Below are positions 1 to 12,032 of a stretch of 64,000 nucleotides of DNA, in pieces. Each line of letters opens with the position of its first letter. Within the stretch, counting starts at the first letter, position 1. Source of the stretch: Stropharia rugosoannulata (lineage: Eukaryota; Basidiomycota; Agaricomycetes; Agaricales; Strophariaceae); NCBI GenBank assembly GCA_028532985.1, contig JANCIK010000010.1:2666001-2730000 (forward strand), written 5' to 3'. Both the position numbers and the translations under genes were made by a program. The notes beneath the pieces are model-generated. The model saw only the letters and a list, made by a program, of their open reading frames with translations. It had not been told where the DNA came from and searched no databases.

Positions 1-3000
1 TGAAACGTGTTAATCCAGTTTATGTTATTGGGGGGTTAAGAAATGAAGACGTTGCGAACCTCCTGTTTGGTAGCTGCTTCCAGCGAGGTTGAGGTGAATC
101 ATTAATCTATTTAGATGGGCGGAAATGAATATTAAAGTTGGGGTCAAATCTTGAGGCTTTATAATAGAAGGGTACTTTGCGAATAATATATTGCTCTTCT
201 TCGGCCTGATGCTCACAGCAGTCAGGCTCAACACAAAGTAGGACTGAAGTTTTCTCACTCACTGTTACGAAGTTGGGATAATAAAATACGTCCCGCTCCA
301 AAGAAACGCGGTGTTCAGAAAGGGGTCTGACGGCAGATCCAGTCATTTTTGCTGTGACTCTGAGTCGTTGCCGTCGGCCTTGATCTATGAGAAACACTGA
401 CCAATTCCAAGGGTATAAGGCGTTAAAGGTCTATCCGCGACAGTAGTGTCGTCCGGTCAAACCGTCATATGGTCTTAAGCAGGTCGCGGAGAGTTCAGAT
501 GAGATGCTATTTATTTGTGTATTTGGAGCGGCAATGCAGCGGCATCTCGATATCGGAACCAACTTGCCGAACTATATTTCTCCCAATAAAAAGTCTATAA
601 TTAATTTGGTGCATGGCAGTTTTTGATCCCACCCATTCCCACTTGAAGTTCGAGGCCTTCGAAACATTCCCATTATACAGTTATTTAATACTGAACTGCA
701 TAGTATCATATCAGTTCACGACGATATGAATCGCTCACCACAATGAAGTCCGACCTAAGCGTGACATTGAAGTCCCACTGTCGCAATAACCAACCATTAA
801 ATTTACATGAAACTCAACACAGCGAATGCAGTTCGGAAAGCGACGGTAGATACAGCGTCAAGGAGTAAGAAAGCCTTACTAATTGCAAATTATAATCAGA
901 TAATCAGAACTGAGTTCTTCGAAAGTTACTATCGGTGATGACCGTGTTATACAACTGTCACTTGTCAAATAAACTTTCATGCATCATGGACTGTACAATA
1001 CATATTTCCAATTCATCTGAGCCTAGTATAAGACCAGAATATTGATTTTTTGAAATGACCGTGTCGCACGAGCTATGTTTAGCCTGTCGCAAAAAGCTGC
1101 CATTCAAAGTAAGTATTATTCTACGTAAAAGAGCTTGTATGAATTAATTTTTTGATCTCCCTCCCTCTGCGCGTTAATCGATCAAGCTTTCTACAATGCT
1201 CGCGGATCGTCAAGTTTAGATCTGCTGGCCTTACGTATTGTAGCGATGGCGCTCGCGCTCGTGTTTGACAACTCTATATCGTATTCAAAAGCTTTCAGAC
1301 TACCTAAAGCCACATGGCAATAACAGGGCAGACATACTATTGTATACTGCACCTGGAATGATGCAATTAGACACTACATCAAGGGCAACCAAAACGCGTT
1401 ACTACATATCTCTATTCTATCTAATTCGGAAATTATGCATCCCTGCGGCCCCTGCCAGGATTTCTCTTAACTGAAAGGAGTTGCGGGAAAAACCGACATA
1501 CAACGTGGCAAAAAAGTACTGAAATATTAACGACAAAGCAGGCAGACTATGTAGGTGGGTAATAATGAAATACAGTTTCAATGCACATGAGAGTTTCACA
1601 GGTCATTTGACAACCTTCTCTATAATTTATTTATTTTGGTGCTCTTGTGCTTGGGTCCCTGGAAAAGACCCAAATTAAGATAACGAATGATGTGCAATGG
1701 GAAATGCGACATACACTGGAGTATACGAGCATTGAAACCCGCGGCGCTCACAGTTTCCACATAGCGGTCGATTGCCATCACATTTCAATTTACGGCCTAG
1801 TGAATGGGCGACTATGTCAGCGGCCCGCCGCCCCAGGAGATTCTATGTATAGTAAGCTACGCACCTCGGCAGAATTGGCATGCCATGGGTGTGCGTTTCG
1901 GTGTTCTAGGTCCTTCGAATTGATACTGGAAGTGAAAGGGACGAGTTAGCTAGAGTCCTCGCAAGTAGTAGTCACCCACGCTTGGCTGAGAGCTTGAGGA
2001 CATGGGAGTGTTTGTAACGAAGAAAAATGTTATGTGTGGACATGACAGACGTTGTGAGTGTTCCTTTTATACCAGTCCAAACGCGATCCTTCGTAATAGA
2101 TCTACGATCTAACCATTTCGCCGGATGAACTGGATCAAAGTAATGACTGAGTCAAACTGAAAAGTGATTACATAGCGCCGAATAGTACAGCGGTCAATCT
2201 TAAAACTGTTAAAAGGGACTGTCGCGGGCCCGCTCTAGTCGAACAGGGTAGAACAGCGATTTAGGGTATCTTCAAGCGAATCTGAATAAGTCACTTGGGC
2301 GTTAACCGGCTCGCTCTCGGGTTGCTTTTGTTTCACTTGACCCTGAGAATCCATGGTGGAATATATACCATAGCACTTGGCGCCCATGCAAATAGCCAAC
2401 AAATAGCAGAATCAAACAGAAATCCGACAATAGCCTGGTTCACCTTGCAAGGCTGTTCATGAGCGTTATATTCCTTTCAGGGTAATATCCGATTGGCAGT
2501 GTATGTTCATTCGTTTGCTGTGACAAATCGTGTAAGCTTGGATTTGGAATGAATTATTCTATTCTACTCATAGGAGTCTTCAGGATAATGTAAACTTAAT
2601 TCCCATTACTAATCAATGTACTTTCAACTTAAATTAGCAGGATGTGTAGTCTTGCTTTGGCCCTATTGTAAAATGAAGGTGAACTTAAAAACTCAAAGAA
2701 TACAAAGTATTATACATACGGGGAAAGAATATCAGCGTTTATATGTACAAGTACTTATAGGAGACCTAAAAAAATTGTTTATATGCACATGAGGGATGTG
2801 AACTGCGGGCAAGCTCGTGAACTGGCTGGATTCGTGAGAGTGAAAGGTGGGGTTTATATACCGTAGAGAGCTACAGATGCGACTCTTGTTGATTGCAGAC
2901 CACTTATCATGCGTCACGTCGGTGTTCTTCTGTACGCGTATTAAAGACCCCCTGAAATCGAGCTTGCTGCCGCATGTCCTCACTGGCATATCTATTTCAC

Positions 3001-6000
3001 TGGTTTTACACATGCTTAATATGTATCGTGAGGCGATATAACCCCGCTTGAGATTACCATTATTATAAGCCGTTGTCAACGGCGGTATTGGAAGGCCTTA
3101 CTACTTCCCAGATGTACAGTTTCGTGCAATAGCAAGAGTGGGCTTCATTAACAGAGATCAGACCTCAGGCTTCATATAACTCTATGACCTGTTGATATGC
3201 ACGAGGCGAGACCGATAAAAGCGTGTCAGTCCAATGTCAAATGCATACTACTCACCTATCTTCCCAACTTCTTGATGATCTGTTGGGAACTACAATCTGT
3301 ATTTCAGAATTGTGGGCCGTCAATGAAACACCGACATAGTGGCATCCTATGTGAAGCCTGAGCATGCATGGAGAAGTGTGTTCACGTGGACCGAAGCTGA
3401 AGATAAAGGTGTCCGTCTTGCTGATGACACTGACATCGGAAATAAGAGTGAATTTATTCTGCTTGCAGTGTAGCATCCAGTCACAGGTATTGGGCATATT
3501 ACCCCGAAACCGATTTCAGACTTTGAAGGCATCAATGGTGGATTGAAATTTACGTCGACATGTTTCGAGAAGCCCCACGCAGTTTTGAGTAGGCGGTACG
3601 GAGCGGTGTTCCTGGGGAGCTAGCTGAGAAGCGAAACGGGAACGCTTACTTCTATGTGACCGAGCCGTATTCGCCCATAACAAGGGCAACGTACTATTTA
3701 TCGGGTTTGAATTGTGCCTAATATCAGAAGAGAAGTGAAAAGATTTTTAAGTATAGCACAGACTCAGCTGCTGTTAGAAGGCCAAGGGCAACTTCGCGTA
3801 TAGAATCCGGCGGCCTCGAAAGCCACATGTCATACCCATCCAGAACATTCTCTTTCAGTCTTGCAAAGGTATTCCCGGGTCACGTTGGAGCCGTTTGCGT
3901 CGCGGCATTGTTGGCCGATGTACATGGTGCCGCTTGGTGCGCAAGGCTCGGAAAACACCTGGGAGTATGTAATTTGGTGTGCATATCAGGACGCGGGCTC
4001 CATTGTGATATGTGCACACTGCGGAAATCTCCTACTAATACCACTATCAGGTAGCCAACTCCAATGATCGGAGCGTAGAATATTACGACTGCTGTGAGCA
4101 TCGTCGGACTTTGATGACTCTGCTAAAGATGTTATCGAGAAGCAAGCTGATCTGTATATTAGCTGACTGTACTTGGCTACCTTTTGTCGGGTTCTTGCAT
4201 TGGTCCTCATTTTTCGTGAATTCGTGACATCGTTATTGCGCAGCCAATATCACAGCTGAGCCGCCCAAAGGATTCTTCTTACGCAGTCACCAGTACGTTA
4301 TTTGAAGTACAGGTGGGTAAACAGTCCCGAGACAGACTCGTTGCGCATGCGACTAAAGGGTACGGAGGGATGCCGTCAGTCAAGGCTAATTGAACGCTAA
4401 GAGCGTACCTCCGGTTGACAAACAGTGCATGCGTCTTCAATGAAACTCATAGTATACTACGATCAGCGGTGTTCTCCGAGCATACAAAGTAGCAGCTAGT
4501 AACAGTCAAAGTCTTCGGTACGGCAGTGACCGGTCTGGCCGAGGCACTACAGTATGTCAGTATCGCGCAACATCATATGTAACTCGGTGGAAATGATTAC
4601 GTCGTGCGATTACTTACTACATTTGTACGACATTGAAATGCATAAGCGCGGACTCTTTCTGTCGCCCAATCGGAAATGAAGAACTCAGAGCGTAGCGAGT
4701 AAATATACCAAGTATTTTCCTCAACAAATAAGTAAAATATTTCGGAAATACTTAGCCTGAGGAATACAGAACTGCTAAGTTAAAGTCCCTATTACGTCGG
4801 AAGTGGCCAGGCGTGGATAATGAGAGGTAGATAAAGTTTGTGTTGAGCTTAGTAGAAAACGTTTCAACAAAAGTGTCGGAGGTTGGTCGGAGCCAGGCAT
4901 GGCCAGACATGTGGGGATATTCTTTAAAGTTACGGCCCGAGTGAGCGGGAGAGCAGGTAGCGCAAAACATTGGCATGTCTTCTCGCAGAACGAATATTTG
5001 GGCCGATACTATACTAGATATTATACTAAGAAGTAACAAATAAATAAAACCCAAACGCAATGTAGAGTAAACAACGGCTGGAATTTTTTGCACCTGAGAG
5101 AGAAATCCAACAACAAACACTACACAACAGCATAGACATAATGGAAATACTATCGCCTCGCGGTGCGGTGCATAGTTAGTATATAGTAGCGTCTGATCAC
5201 ATGCGCTATTTGTCCAAATAAGTACATCTTATGACTTAAATGGGGAGTGCCATCACTTGTAAGTTGTTCGCACATAGTCTCTTGTCTCTTCCACGCCCTT
5301 TCATACTACTACTTCATGGAGTCCATTCGGGTAGTACAGTGTGCCGTTATAATTTTGGTCCCTGCCATACTTCTGCTTAATGCTTGCTGCACAAACAGCT
5401 CCTGTGACCATCGCAATCGAAGGTGAAGATACACCCGCCTTGTAGACTTCTGGAGCTTGCTGATGCATACATATAAAGGTATATGTTCTTTTCTTCGGAT
5501 GTATGCGCATATATTCACCTTTTTGGTTGGTAAAGCATAAAAGGAGGATCTCCGAGCTACACTGACCTAGGCTTGCATCACCAGTTACCAATGCTCAAAT
5601 AGTCAGACAACCATCATTGTCAGATTCCGCCGTTGGGACGTGAACAAACCACATTTGCTAATATAAAATTCTCAATTTTTTAATAAGTGGACTAGTATCA
5701 TATTTTGCTATGCATGCATGAACTAACCGTGTTTATTCAGTGCGACATATATATTCAAAGGTCCCTCCTAATTCTCTCCATTGAGATTACATGTACATTC
5801 GCTAAATTTGAGCATACTCAGGTTGTAAGTACCTTACTCGTGATCAGGGGGGTTATTTTTGACGATGTTTGTGATGAAAACTATCCACAAATGCCATATC
5901 GAGCAATGACGTGAATTTCTCACGATGCTGAGCGCGGTCTTTCAGGCGGCGGTTCGGCCCGAGTCTAATCCTATCTTGGCTGTTGAACGAAGACGCAACG

Positions 6001-6366
6001 AGATCACAACGGAGTCATTGGGGACTACGACGAAGGCACTTTTCCAATGGTCTCAGTTTCAAGAAACCCACTCGCTATAATGCATGACATACTCCGGGCA
6101 GCGGACATAGGCACCCCCTAACTTGGTCGGCAAAATTACGGACCGCGGTCGGAGACATGATGATGGTCCTGACCATGACATATTCATGCATGATGCACGC
6201 GTCAAGCACGCACCCAACCGGTGCAGCAGGCCCAGGCAGGCCCCCACAAAGGAAAGCCACATCTCTCTTTCACCCCACATCTTCCACATCATCATTATCG
6301 TCGCTTTTCATTTCTTGTTGACTTCTCTTAGACGCCCACCTTCGCAAAAGTACCGCTTTATTAAAC
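1..6366. other. AT-rich region without supportable genes
   Basis: Only short open frames (up to about 120 codons) occur here, on both strands, with no recognisable domain, no consistent intron-linked reading frame and no terminal repeats. I looked for spliced exons of known families and transposon remnants and found none. The last 200 bases (about 6170-6366), which include a pyrimidine-rich stretch, are the probable promoter of the phosphotransferase gene that follows. This may be old decayed repeat sequence, but nothing in it proves that. Confidence 0.5.
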
Positions 6367-7776
6367 ATGTCGCCTATCAGCGATAACTGGCCTGATACGA
6401 CCTCTTCGCTCGAAATCATGGAGCCCGAATATGCTGAACGGGTTACTTCTATGGTGGATCAACTTGAACCTAATCACAGCAAGATAGAGTCCTATGCATC
6501 TTCACTCCATCCTGAACACATGCGATGCAGACTTATAACCGACAAATATACATGGGGACAGTCTTTTCTGGTATACGAGCTCCTATTTGAAAACAACACA
6601 TCCTGGATCATCAGGTTCGGAATGCGTCCCATGGATGCATATTTCAACACAGCAGCCCAATTAGAACGTAAAATACTCAACGAAGTGGCAGCCCTTTACC
6701 TCGTTCGTCAGCGCACTACCATACCTGTTCCCGAAATAATCTCATATCATGCACATCCGTCTCCTTCGAATCCGCTGGGGCCGACATTCCCCGCGTTCGT
6801 CCTCATGACCTCCATCAAAGGTACAACAATAGAGGACCTCGGTATCGCCATCCATGAGCTGAGCTCCGGTCGTGAATTGGGCTTCGCCCCCGACGCTCTC
6901 GACCTGGCTGCGGGCGACGAACATAAGCGGGAAGTCCTCCAGCGCTATTTACGTGACATTGCCGACATCCACGTCCAGCTAAGCCGTATCACATTTGACC
7001 GCATTGGTTCGTTTGTCATAGACAATGCAGGTCAAGTCTCCATAGGTCCTGGCGCAGATTTCGGGCTCGGACCATTCACCGCTGCCAAGGATTATTTTGC
7101 TATCCAGGCGGAGGCTTACGAGCGGCTGGCGCTAGCAGCAGGCTTGGAGGACGAGGCTGATGAAAGTGATACTGCCGACCGCGCGCAGCTGAAACGCCGG
7201 TTCGTGGCTTCGCTGTGGCGCAAGGCCATGATGCCGTTGGTGGATGAGCGTGACGACCAGGGACCATTTCCGATGCGACACGGTGACCTGCACAGCGAAA
7301 ATATTCTCGTCGACGAAACAGGGCACATTGTGGGTGTGCTCGATTGGGACTGTGCGGGTACGGTCCCATGGGAAGCCTTCGCGGTGCCAACATTCGAAGT
7401 GTCCGGCCAGTTTTCCTACGGAGACTCGGACACAGCGTCCAGCATATCGTCCGAGGAATCACTAGGGACGCCTCCTCCCTCACCATTCATTCGCCCAGGC
7501 GTTCACCGAGCATTCAATCGCGAACTTGCGGCCGCCGAGTCCCAAGACGGTGCAGTGACCGTCAAACCCGCCTCAGGAAGGAGCCTGGCCGCTCTGCACG
7601 ACTCGCATGCTGGTCATGTCGGCGCGTACCTCGCCTACTGGATGTATTCTCTTGCTTGCGATTATGATCAGACAGGCAGAGCATTGCACCGTATTATTGG
7701 CTCCGAAGCAGATATAGATCAAGACTTCCAGGAATTTGCCAACGAGGTGGGCGCCATCGTTGCGTTCGAACACTAG
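6367..7776 (+). CDS. APH-family phosphotransferase
   Basis: A single-exon gene of 469 codons. The product has the aminoglycoside/choline-kinase-type fold: an N-terminal lobe (residues about 50-150) with an early strand resembling the nucleotide-binding lobe, then the catalytic loop HGDLHSENILVD near residue 305, and the metal-binding DWD near residue 330 followed by a W-E-aromatic segment. In this family the loop Asp is the catalytic base and the later Asp binds magnesium. Family members phosphorylate small hydroxylated substrates or proteins; the fungal paralogues are numerous and mostly unassigned, so no substrate is claimed. An acidic Ser-rich insertion (about residues 355-380) follows the catalytic core. 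The first ATG of the frame is used, shortly downstream of a pyrimidine-rich stretch. The absence of introns contrasts with every complete cellular gene around it, which suggests retroposition or simply an intronless lineage. Confidence 0.85.
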   Translation: MSPISDNWPDTTSSLEIMEPEYAERVTSMVDQLEPNHSKIESYASSLHPEHMRCRLITDKYTWGQSFLVYELLFENNTSWIIRFGMRPMDAYFNTAAQLERKILNEVAALYLVRQRTTIPVPEIISYHAHPSPSNPLGPTFPAFVLMTSIKGTTIEDLGIAIHELSSGRELGFAPDALDLAAGDEHKREVLQRYLRDIADIHVQLSRITFDRIGSFVIDNAGQVSIGPGADFGLGPFTAAKDYFAIQAEAYERLALAAGLEDEADESDTADRAQLKRRFVASLWRKAMMPLVDERDDQGPFPMRHGDLHSENILVDETGHIVGVLDWDCAGTVPWEAFAVPTFEVSGQFSYGDSDTASSISSEESLGTPPPSPFIRPGVHRAFNRELAAAESQDGAVTVKPASGRSLAALHDSHAGHVGAYLAYWMYSLACDYDQTGRALHRIIGSEADIDQDFQEFANEVGAIVAFEH

Positions 7777-8428
7777 AAATCAAACAGAGATCCCGGAGAT
7801 CCTAAAATCAAGAAGCAACTCAAAACTAATGTATATTATTGTCTTTCCCTCAAAGGAGATCCGTTCTCTCTGTGCATATCTAAACTGTATCACTCGACTA
7901 TCTATAACTCCTGAGTCGTACGTCGGGACTCGGTATTGGACGCTGCTTCGATTTTGTTGTGTAAATTTATAACTGTATTTTTTATTTTAGAATATCACAA
8001 TAAACATAAAATTGAAGGCTGTAATACATAATGGTATCAATAGGTAGATTGAAATTCTTCGCCAGTCTTTCTCCACAGGTACTTTCATTTGGGAACCGAT
8101 CATTGTAAATTCATCTCTGGCCTGAAATCGTGGATCTTTGATAGGTAAACCTTGCCCCTCCTTGCCCTTACACAGACGAACTAAATTGCATATGTGGGAC
8201 ACTTAAAATATACACCAACAGCCCGGACAAAAACAAGAACGCCTTGCAAAAGTAATATGTACTGAATAGAATTACAATGCTGCTCCGACTCATACCGTTT
8301 CAACCCCACACCCTGAAACAAAGGCGGCGCGAACCGAAAAGGCACTTTCAAAGGATTTTTGAAGCCCCACAAAGAGCCACAAAAGCGGAGCAGCATAGGG
8401 TGCTTGGTATACCCCATGGTTTTTTGTT
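7777..8428. other. Convergent intergenic spacer
   Basis: This stretch lies between the 3' ends of the phosphotransferase gene (plus) and the La gene (minus). It holds AT-rich sequence with AATAAA-like words and is best read as two facing 3' untranslated regions. I see no gene in it. Confidence 0.5.
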
Positions 8429-10280
8429 TTATGATGCAGGTGCTGCGGTGCCCTCGTTCGTCTTCACTTTTTTTGCCGTCTGGATAGTAGGCGGCGCATT
8501 TTGTCCGCGAATTCCCGTATCAGCTGCACCGCCAGGCTCTACAGCGCGCTTGCGCTTCTCGCCGGTCTCGCCTTCACCTTCTGCCTTCTCTTTCGCTTCG
8601 GCATTACGGTCCTTTCCCCCGGACCTTCCTCCTCGACCGCCGCGCCCACCGCGCCCACCACGCCCTCGCCCACCCCCACGACCGCCACCCCCACGACCAC
8701 CCCGGCCGCGCCCGCTCTCTCGCGACCCATGGCTAAACGCATTACGCGCTGCCGCCTGCGCCCGTTCAATCTCAAATATTTTTTCTTCCTCCTCTATTGT
8801 AATGATGTTATTTAGCTCGATGACAATGAACAAAGATAGGTGTCGGAGGACAGGACGCACCGGTGGGGAGGGCCCATGTTACCTCATGGCTGTTTATTTT
8901 CGTGATTGTGGTTTTCACGTACTCGATGTCTTCCTCCGTCAAGGGTTTGTAGAAGCCGACAAGCCCGCTGTTTTCCCCGCGGGCGTACTTGATGTAGGGG
9001 GCCTTGCCATCGAAGCGCGTCTTAATGGGATCCTGCGCTTATATCGTCATTGCAGCTCGCAGTTAGTGAATCGGCATCCGCACCTTGATCTCTGACCAGG
9101 TCACGTCTCCTCCACATCCGTCGAATTTCAGAGTAACACCCTTGACGTAGGGGATATCTTTCTCGTCGATGACACCCTGACCTTCCTCATTCTGGGTGAT
9201 GAGGATCTTGTGCCCGAGGAAGTCAAGAAAAACGTCTTTCTTCTCCTCCTTGGCACTACCAGCTTTGCCAGATGACTTGGCCTTCGCCATTTCGCGGAAG
9301 GCGTCGAATTTTTTGGAAGAGAGGACCTCACGGCGGTGAACAGCGCTCTTGCCTGTTAGTCCCTTCTCTTTGATTTTCATCTCGCAGTACTCCTCCCTAA
9401 TGGGTGACAATATTAAAAGTACATCATCAAAGCAGAAGATTATGCCTCACTTGGTCATGATGAGCAGCTCCTTGTCATCCCACGTTGGTTTGGGGTCTGC
9501 CTTCAGGAACTTATCCACTGACTCGAAGTCGTTGAATTCAACGAACACGGAGCCCTATAACATATGAGGCTTCGTAGGTAAGCCAACCTCTGCACTAACC
9601 TTGAACTTTTTTGCCTCGTCACGCCTCATTCTCACTGCAGCAACGCTCCCGTATTTGCTGAAGTACTCCTCCAATCGGCCTTGTAGCGTAGCATCTTCTT
9701 CGCCAAATCCTTTCTGTGTAATCCAAATGAATCAACAAAAGTGTAGGTCGATTCAAGTGAGATACATACTGCATAGATACTGCGCTCGAATTGATTTTTG
9801 GGTTCCTGCGGCTCGGTCGTGCGCCGTACATTTTTGCCCGCCTCGTCTACTTCCAGGAAGGTACTGTAAGACTTCAATGCCCTTGCTAGCCATTCTACAC
9901 CCTCGGAAGCGTAATCACGCATCCTCTTGAACGACCCGACTGTCTCGATGGGGACCCAGTGCTCCGGCGTCTTGGAATAGAGCGTCCACATGAACCTGCA
10001 GAAGTCATTAACTTTACAGGACCCGTATTGTACCATCTGCAACGTACTTGTCATAGGGAAGGTTTGCATCTGCAAAGTAGAATTCGACTGGATTCACTTG
10101 AGGTTAAATTCTGACTTGAATAGAGTTATACGAATCCTGACTTTGTTTGGATGCTTTTTGCATCTTTTCAACGACTGTAGTATCGTCCATGACTGAGTCC
10201 GTGTTCTCAGAAGCAGGGACATCCGCTAACTCTTTGAGCTCGACAACCTCGGTAGGTTTTTCAGATGTTGGCTCTGACAT
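8429..10280 (-). CDS. La protein (pre-tRNA 3'-end RNA chaperone)
   Basis: Eight exons on the minus strand (10280-10142, 10087-10048, 9995-9770, 9713-9600, 9554-9451, 9396-9084, 9032-8883, 8815-8429) give 490 residues in one frame. Residues about 40-118 form the La motif, with the signature IEFYFADANLPYDKFMW rebuilt across three exons, and residues about 131-208 an RRM ending in a typical strand (KGSVFVEF). Residues about 255-360 form a second RRM-like domain, and the C-terminus is an RGG-rich basic tail (about 390-412). La binds the UUU-OH ends of new RNA polymerase III transcripts, protects them from exonucleases and helps pre-tRNA fold, mostly in the nucleus. The length is above that of human La (408) because of the acidic N-terminus and RGG tail. 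It is divergently arranged with the Rpp14-like gene, separated by 518 bases. Confidence 0.9.
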
Positions 10281-10798
10281 GATGAAGGATGAGGGAGAGT
10301 GCAGGAGGTTGAGTCAACTTTTTACAATGATAACTCGTCGATCGGAGTTTGGGGTTAGGGTTCGGGCCGCTAGCAATCTGTCTTGACTTCCCTCCTGAAT
10401 CCAACTTGAATCCATCGTCAAGTGGTATTCCAGCCATTTTTCAGATGTCTGAGAACAAAGGCAGAAAATTTGTGAAATACAAAATTGAAAGGTTTATCGT
10501 GAACTCTGGGGACTGGGACTGCGTAGTACTAGTCGAAACAGTGAAATTCGGATAGAGGTTATGAAATTCCGCGGCCCTTATCTACCAATTGCCAATTGTG
10601 GTACGCTTTGCGCATCTTGGAGACGACTCCAAGCTACTAAGTTCAAATCTCAATTCTATTACCTGAATAAACTACAGAAGGAAAGGCGAGAATGAACTGC
10701 AACCGTTGACTCAAAGTAGACGTCTCGGCACATGCCGGGCATGCAAGTCGCGTCGTCCCAGCAAATGCCACCGCCACCACCGTACTCATTCCTCTAAT
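10281..10798. promoter_or_regulatory. Shared divergent promoter region (La / Rpp14-like)
   Basis: The 518 bases between the two outward-facing start codons must hold the promoters of both genes unless an unseen upstream exon exists. No clear TATA box is visible. It contains a short minus-strand frame beginning at about 10435 that could be an upstream ORF of La; I do not call it a gene. Confidence 0.5.
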
Positions 10799-11190
10799 AT
10801 GCAGGCCATGTTTTTGCAACCTGAATGCAACTATATGCACTTGATTATCACACCCTCGACGAAGAATGAGCTCGCAATTCGTAAAACCATCGCAGATTCA
10901 TTAAATCAAAGCTTCGGACAGACTTTTGCTGCTACATATCTGGACATTCTATGGTTGAGCAACGACGGAAACGAGTGTGTTATCAGAGTCCATCGAGGGT
11001 AACTATCTTGTGGATTAACTTCCTTACTTTCTTCTCTCGGCTGAAAATCTTTAATCTCAGAGACGGCAGCAGGATTGCAGCCGCCCTAGCGTCTTGGAAT
11101 GACTCACCAAGGTTGTCGGTCTCTAGAGAATCGTCGTTTTTACCTTCCATCTTACCTCCGAGTGACGACCTATGGCAAATCCAACAATAA
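10799..11190 (+). CDS. RNase P/MRP protein subunit, Rpp14/Pop5 type
   Basis: Two exons (10799-10998, 11061-11190) encode 109 residues. The chain runs from an N-terminal strand through a helix (residues about 20-40) and a strand carrying the pattern LDILWLSNDGNECVIRV, to RGDGSRIAAALASW after the intron. That strand-helix arrangement and the C-terminal 'R-x-D-G-x-x-x-x-A-A-L-A-S-W' pattern match my knowledge of the Rpp14/Pop5 family, and the length matches human Rpp14 (124 aa). Family members are protein subunits of RNase P, which removes 5' leaders from pre-tRNA, and of RNase MRP. The ATG used is the first in frame after non-coding sequence; a further upstream exon cannot be excluded. Its divergent neighbour is La, which acts on the 3' end of the same substrates. 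The family call rests on pattern recall, not on an alignment. Confidence 0.6.
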
Positions 11191-12032
11191 TTCTCCTGTT
11201 CTTCAATTCCTGCCATAAAGGTCGGCTGTATGCAAGCTATCTATACGTATCCCAAAGACATAATCGGATAGGTGAAACCTACAACCCTCTCAGTTCGCTG
11301 ATAGTTTTGGTCATCAAGAGCATGTATGTATGTTCAAGGGCAGCGCTATACTCTAAAAATGTGATATGCAATCGGAGCTGTTCGATTTCAGGTACACGAT
11401 ATTTTCAACCTTCAAAATGTTTAGGTATGTATTCTCATTCATAAAAGATCCATACATTCTAATGTTCATCCCAAGCCTTATGACTCTTGGGGTTTCTAGT
11501 AGGCAACAAAGACTTCCAGCATACGGCTTTGTGGATTGAGAGGATTGATGGAAGGTGCGGAGCACTCCAGACTGAAGCCAGCCAGAGCATTACATAAATC
11601 GCGACACGTCGAGAATCTTTAGAGGTCCCAAGGCAACCGGGCCATCCATGGAAAAGCGTCTATCAGTTCATAATCGAACCTTCTGAACGTACAATTCTAT
11701 CGTCGTGCAAGAATACGCATTACCTACCAGCCTCTCTAATGTGCCTTATAAAGTCCACTCAGTACGACGATGCATAACCAGATCAAGGTAGAGTGCCTGA
11801 CGATGAATTTTTCTGGCTCAGCCATACCTGCTCTTTCTTGTTGAATGTTCCTGTTATCAACTTTCGTACCAGTATCGTCTCGAGCCCCACTCTTAAACCA
11901 TTTATCGATAGACAAAGTAATCGTGTCAAGTTTGCTCCTCGCTCCTCCTTGCTCCTCCACAGATCCTACTTGAACGCATTCTGCCTGGACTGTCTACCCG
12001 TCTATCCCTTCCATAATCCGGGCAATCCTGCC
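11191..12032. other. Intergenic spacer upstream of the glucanase gene
   Basis: No coding signal is visible on either strand. The last 100 bases (about 11930-12030) are pyrimidine-rich with repeated GCTCCTC-like words, typical of a fungal core promoter, and probably belong to the alpha-1,3-glucanase gene. Confidence 0.45.

Noticed and set aside
4752..5120. 122-codon minus-strand frame starting with a hydrophobic stretch
   Set aside because: No family motif, no splice partner, and AT-rich sequence around it has many chance frames.
8277..9095. 272-codon plus-strand frame rich in Pro and Arg
   Set aside because: It is antisense to the RGG tail and second RRM-like domain of La.
10983..11216. Minus-strand frame with a C-W-I-C-H motif that looked like a zinc-binding N-terminus
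   Set aside because: It is antisense to the second exon and intron of the Rpp14-like gene, which has a better splice-supported frame.
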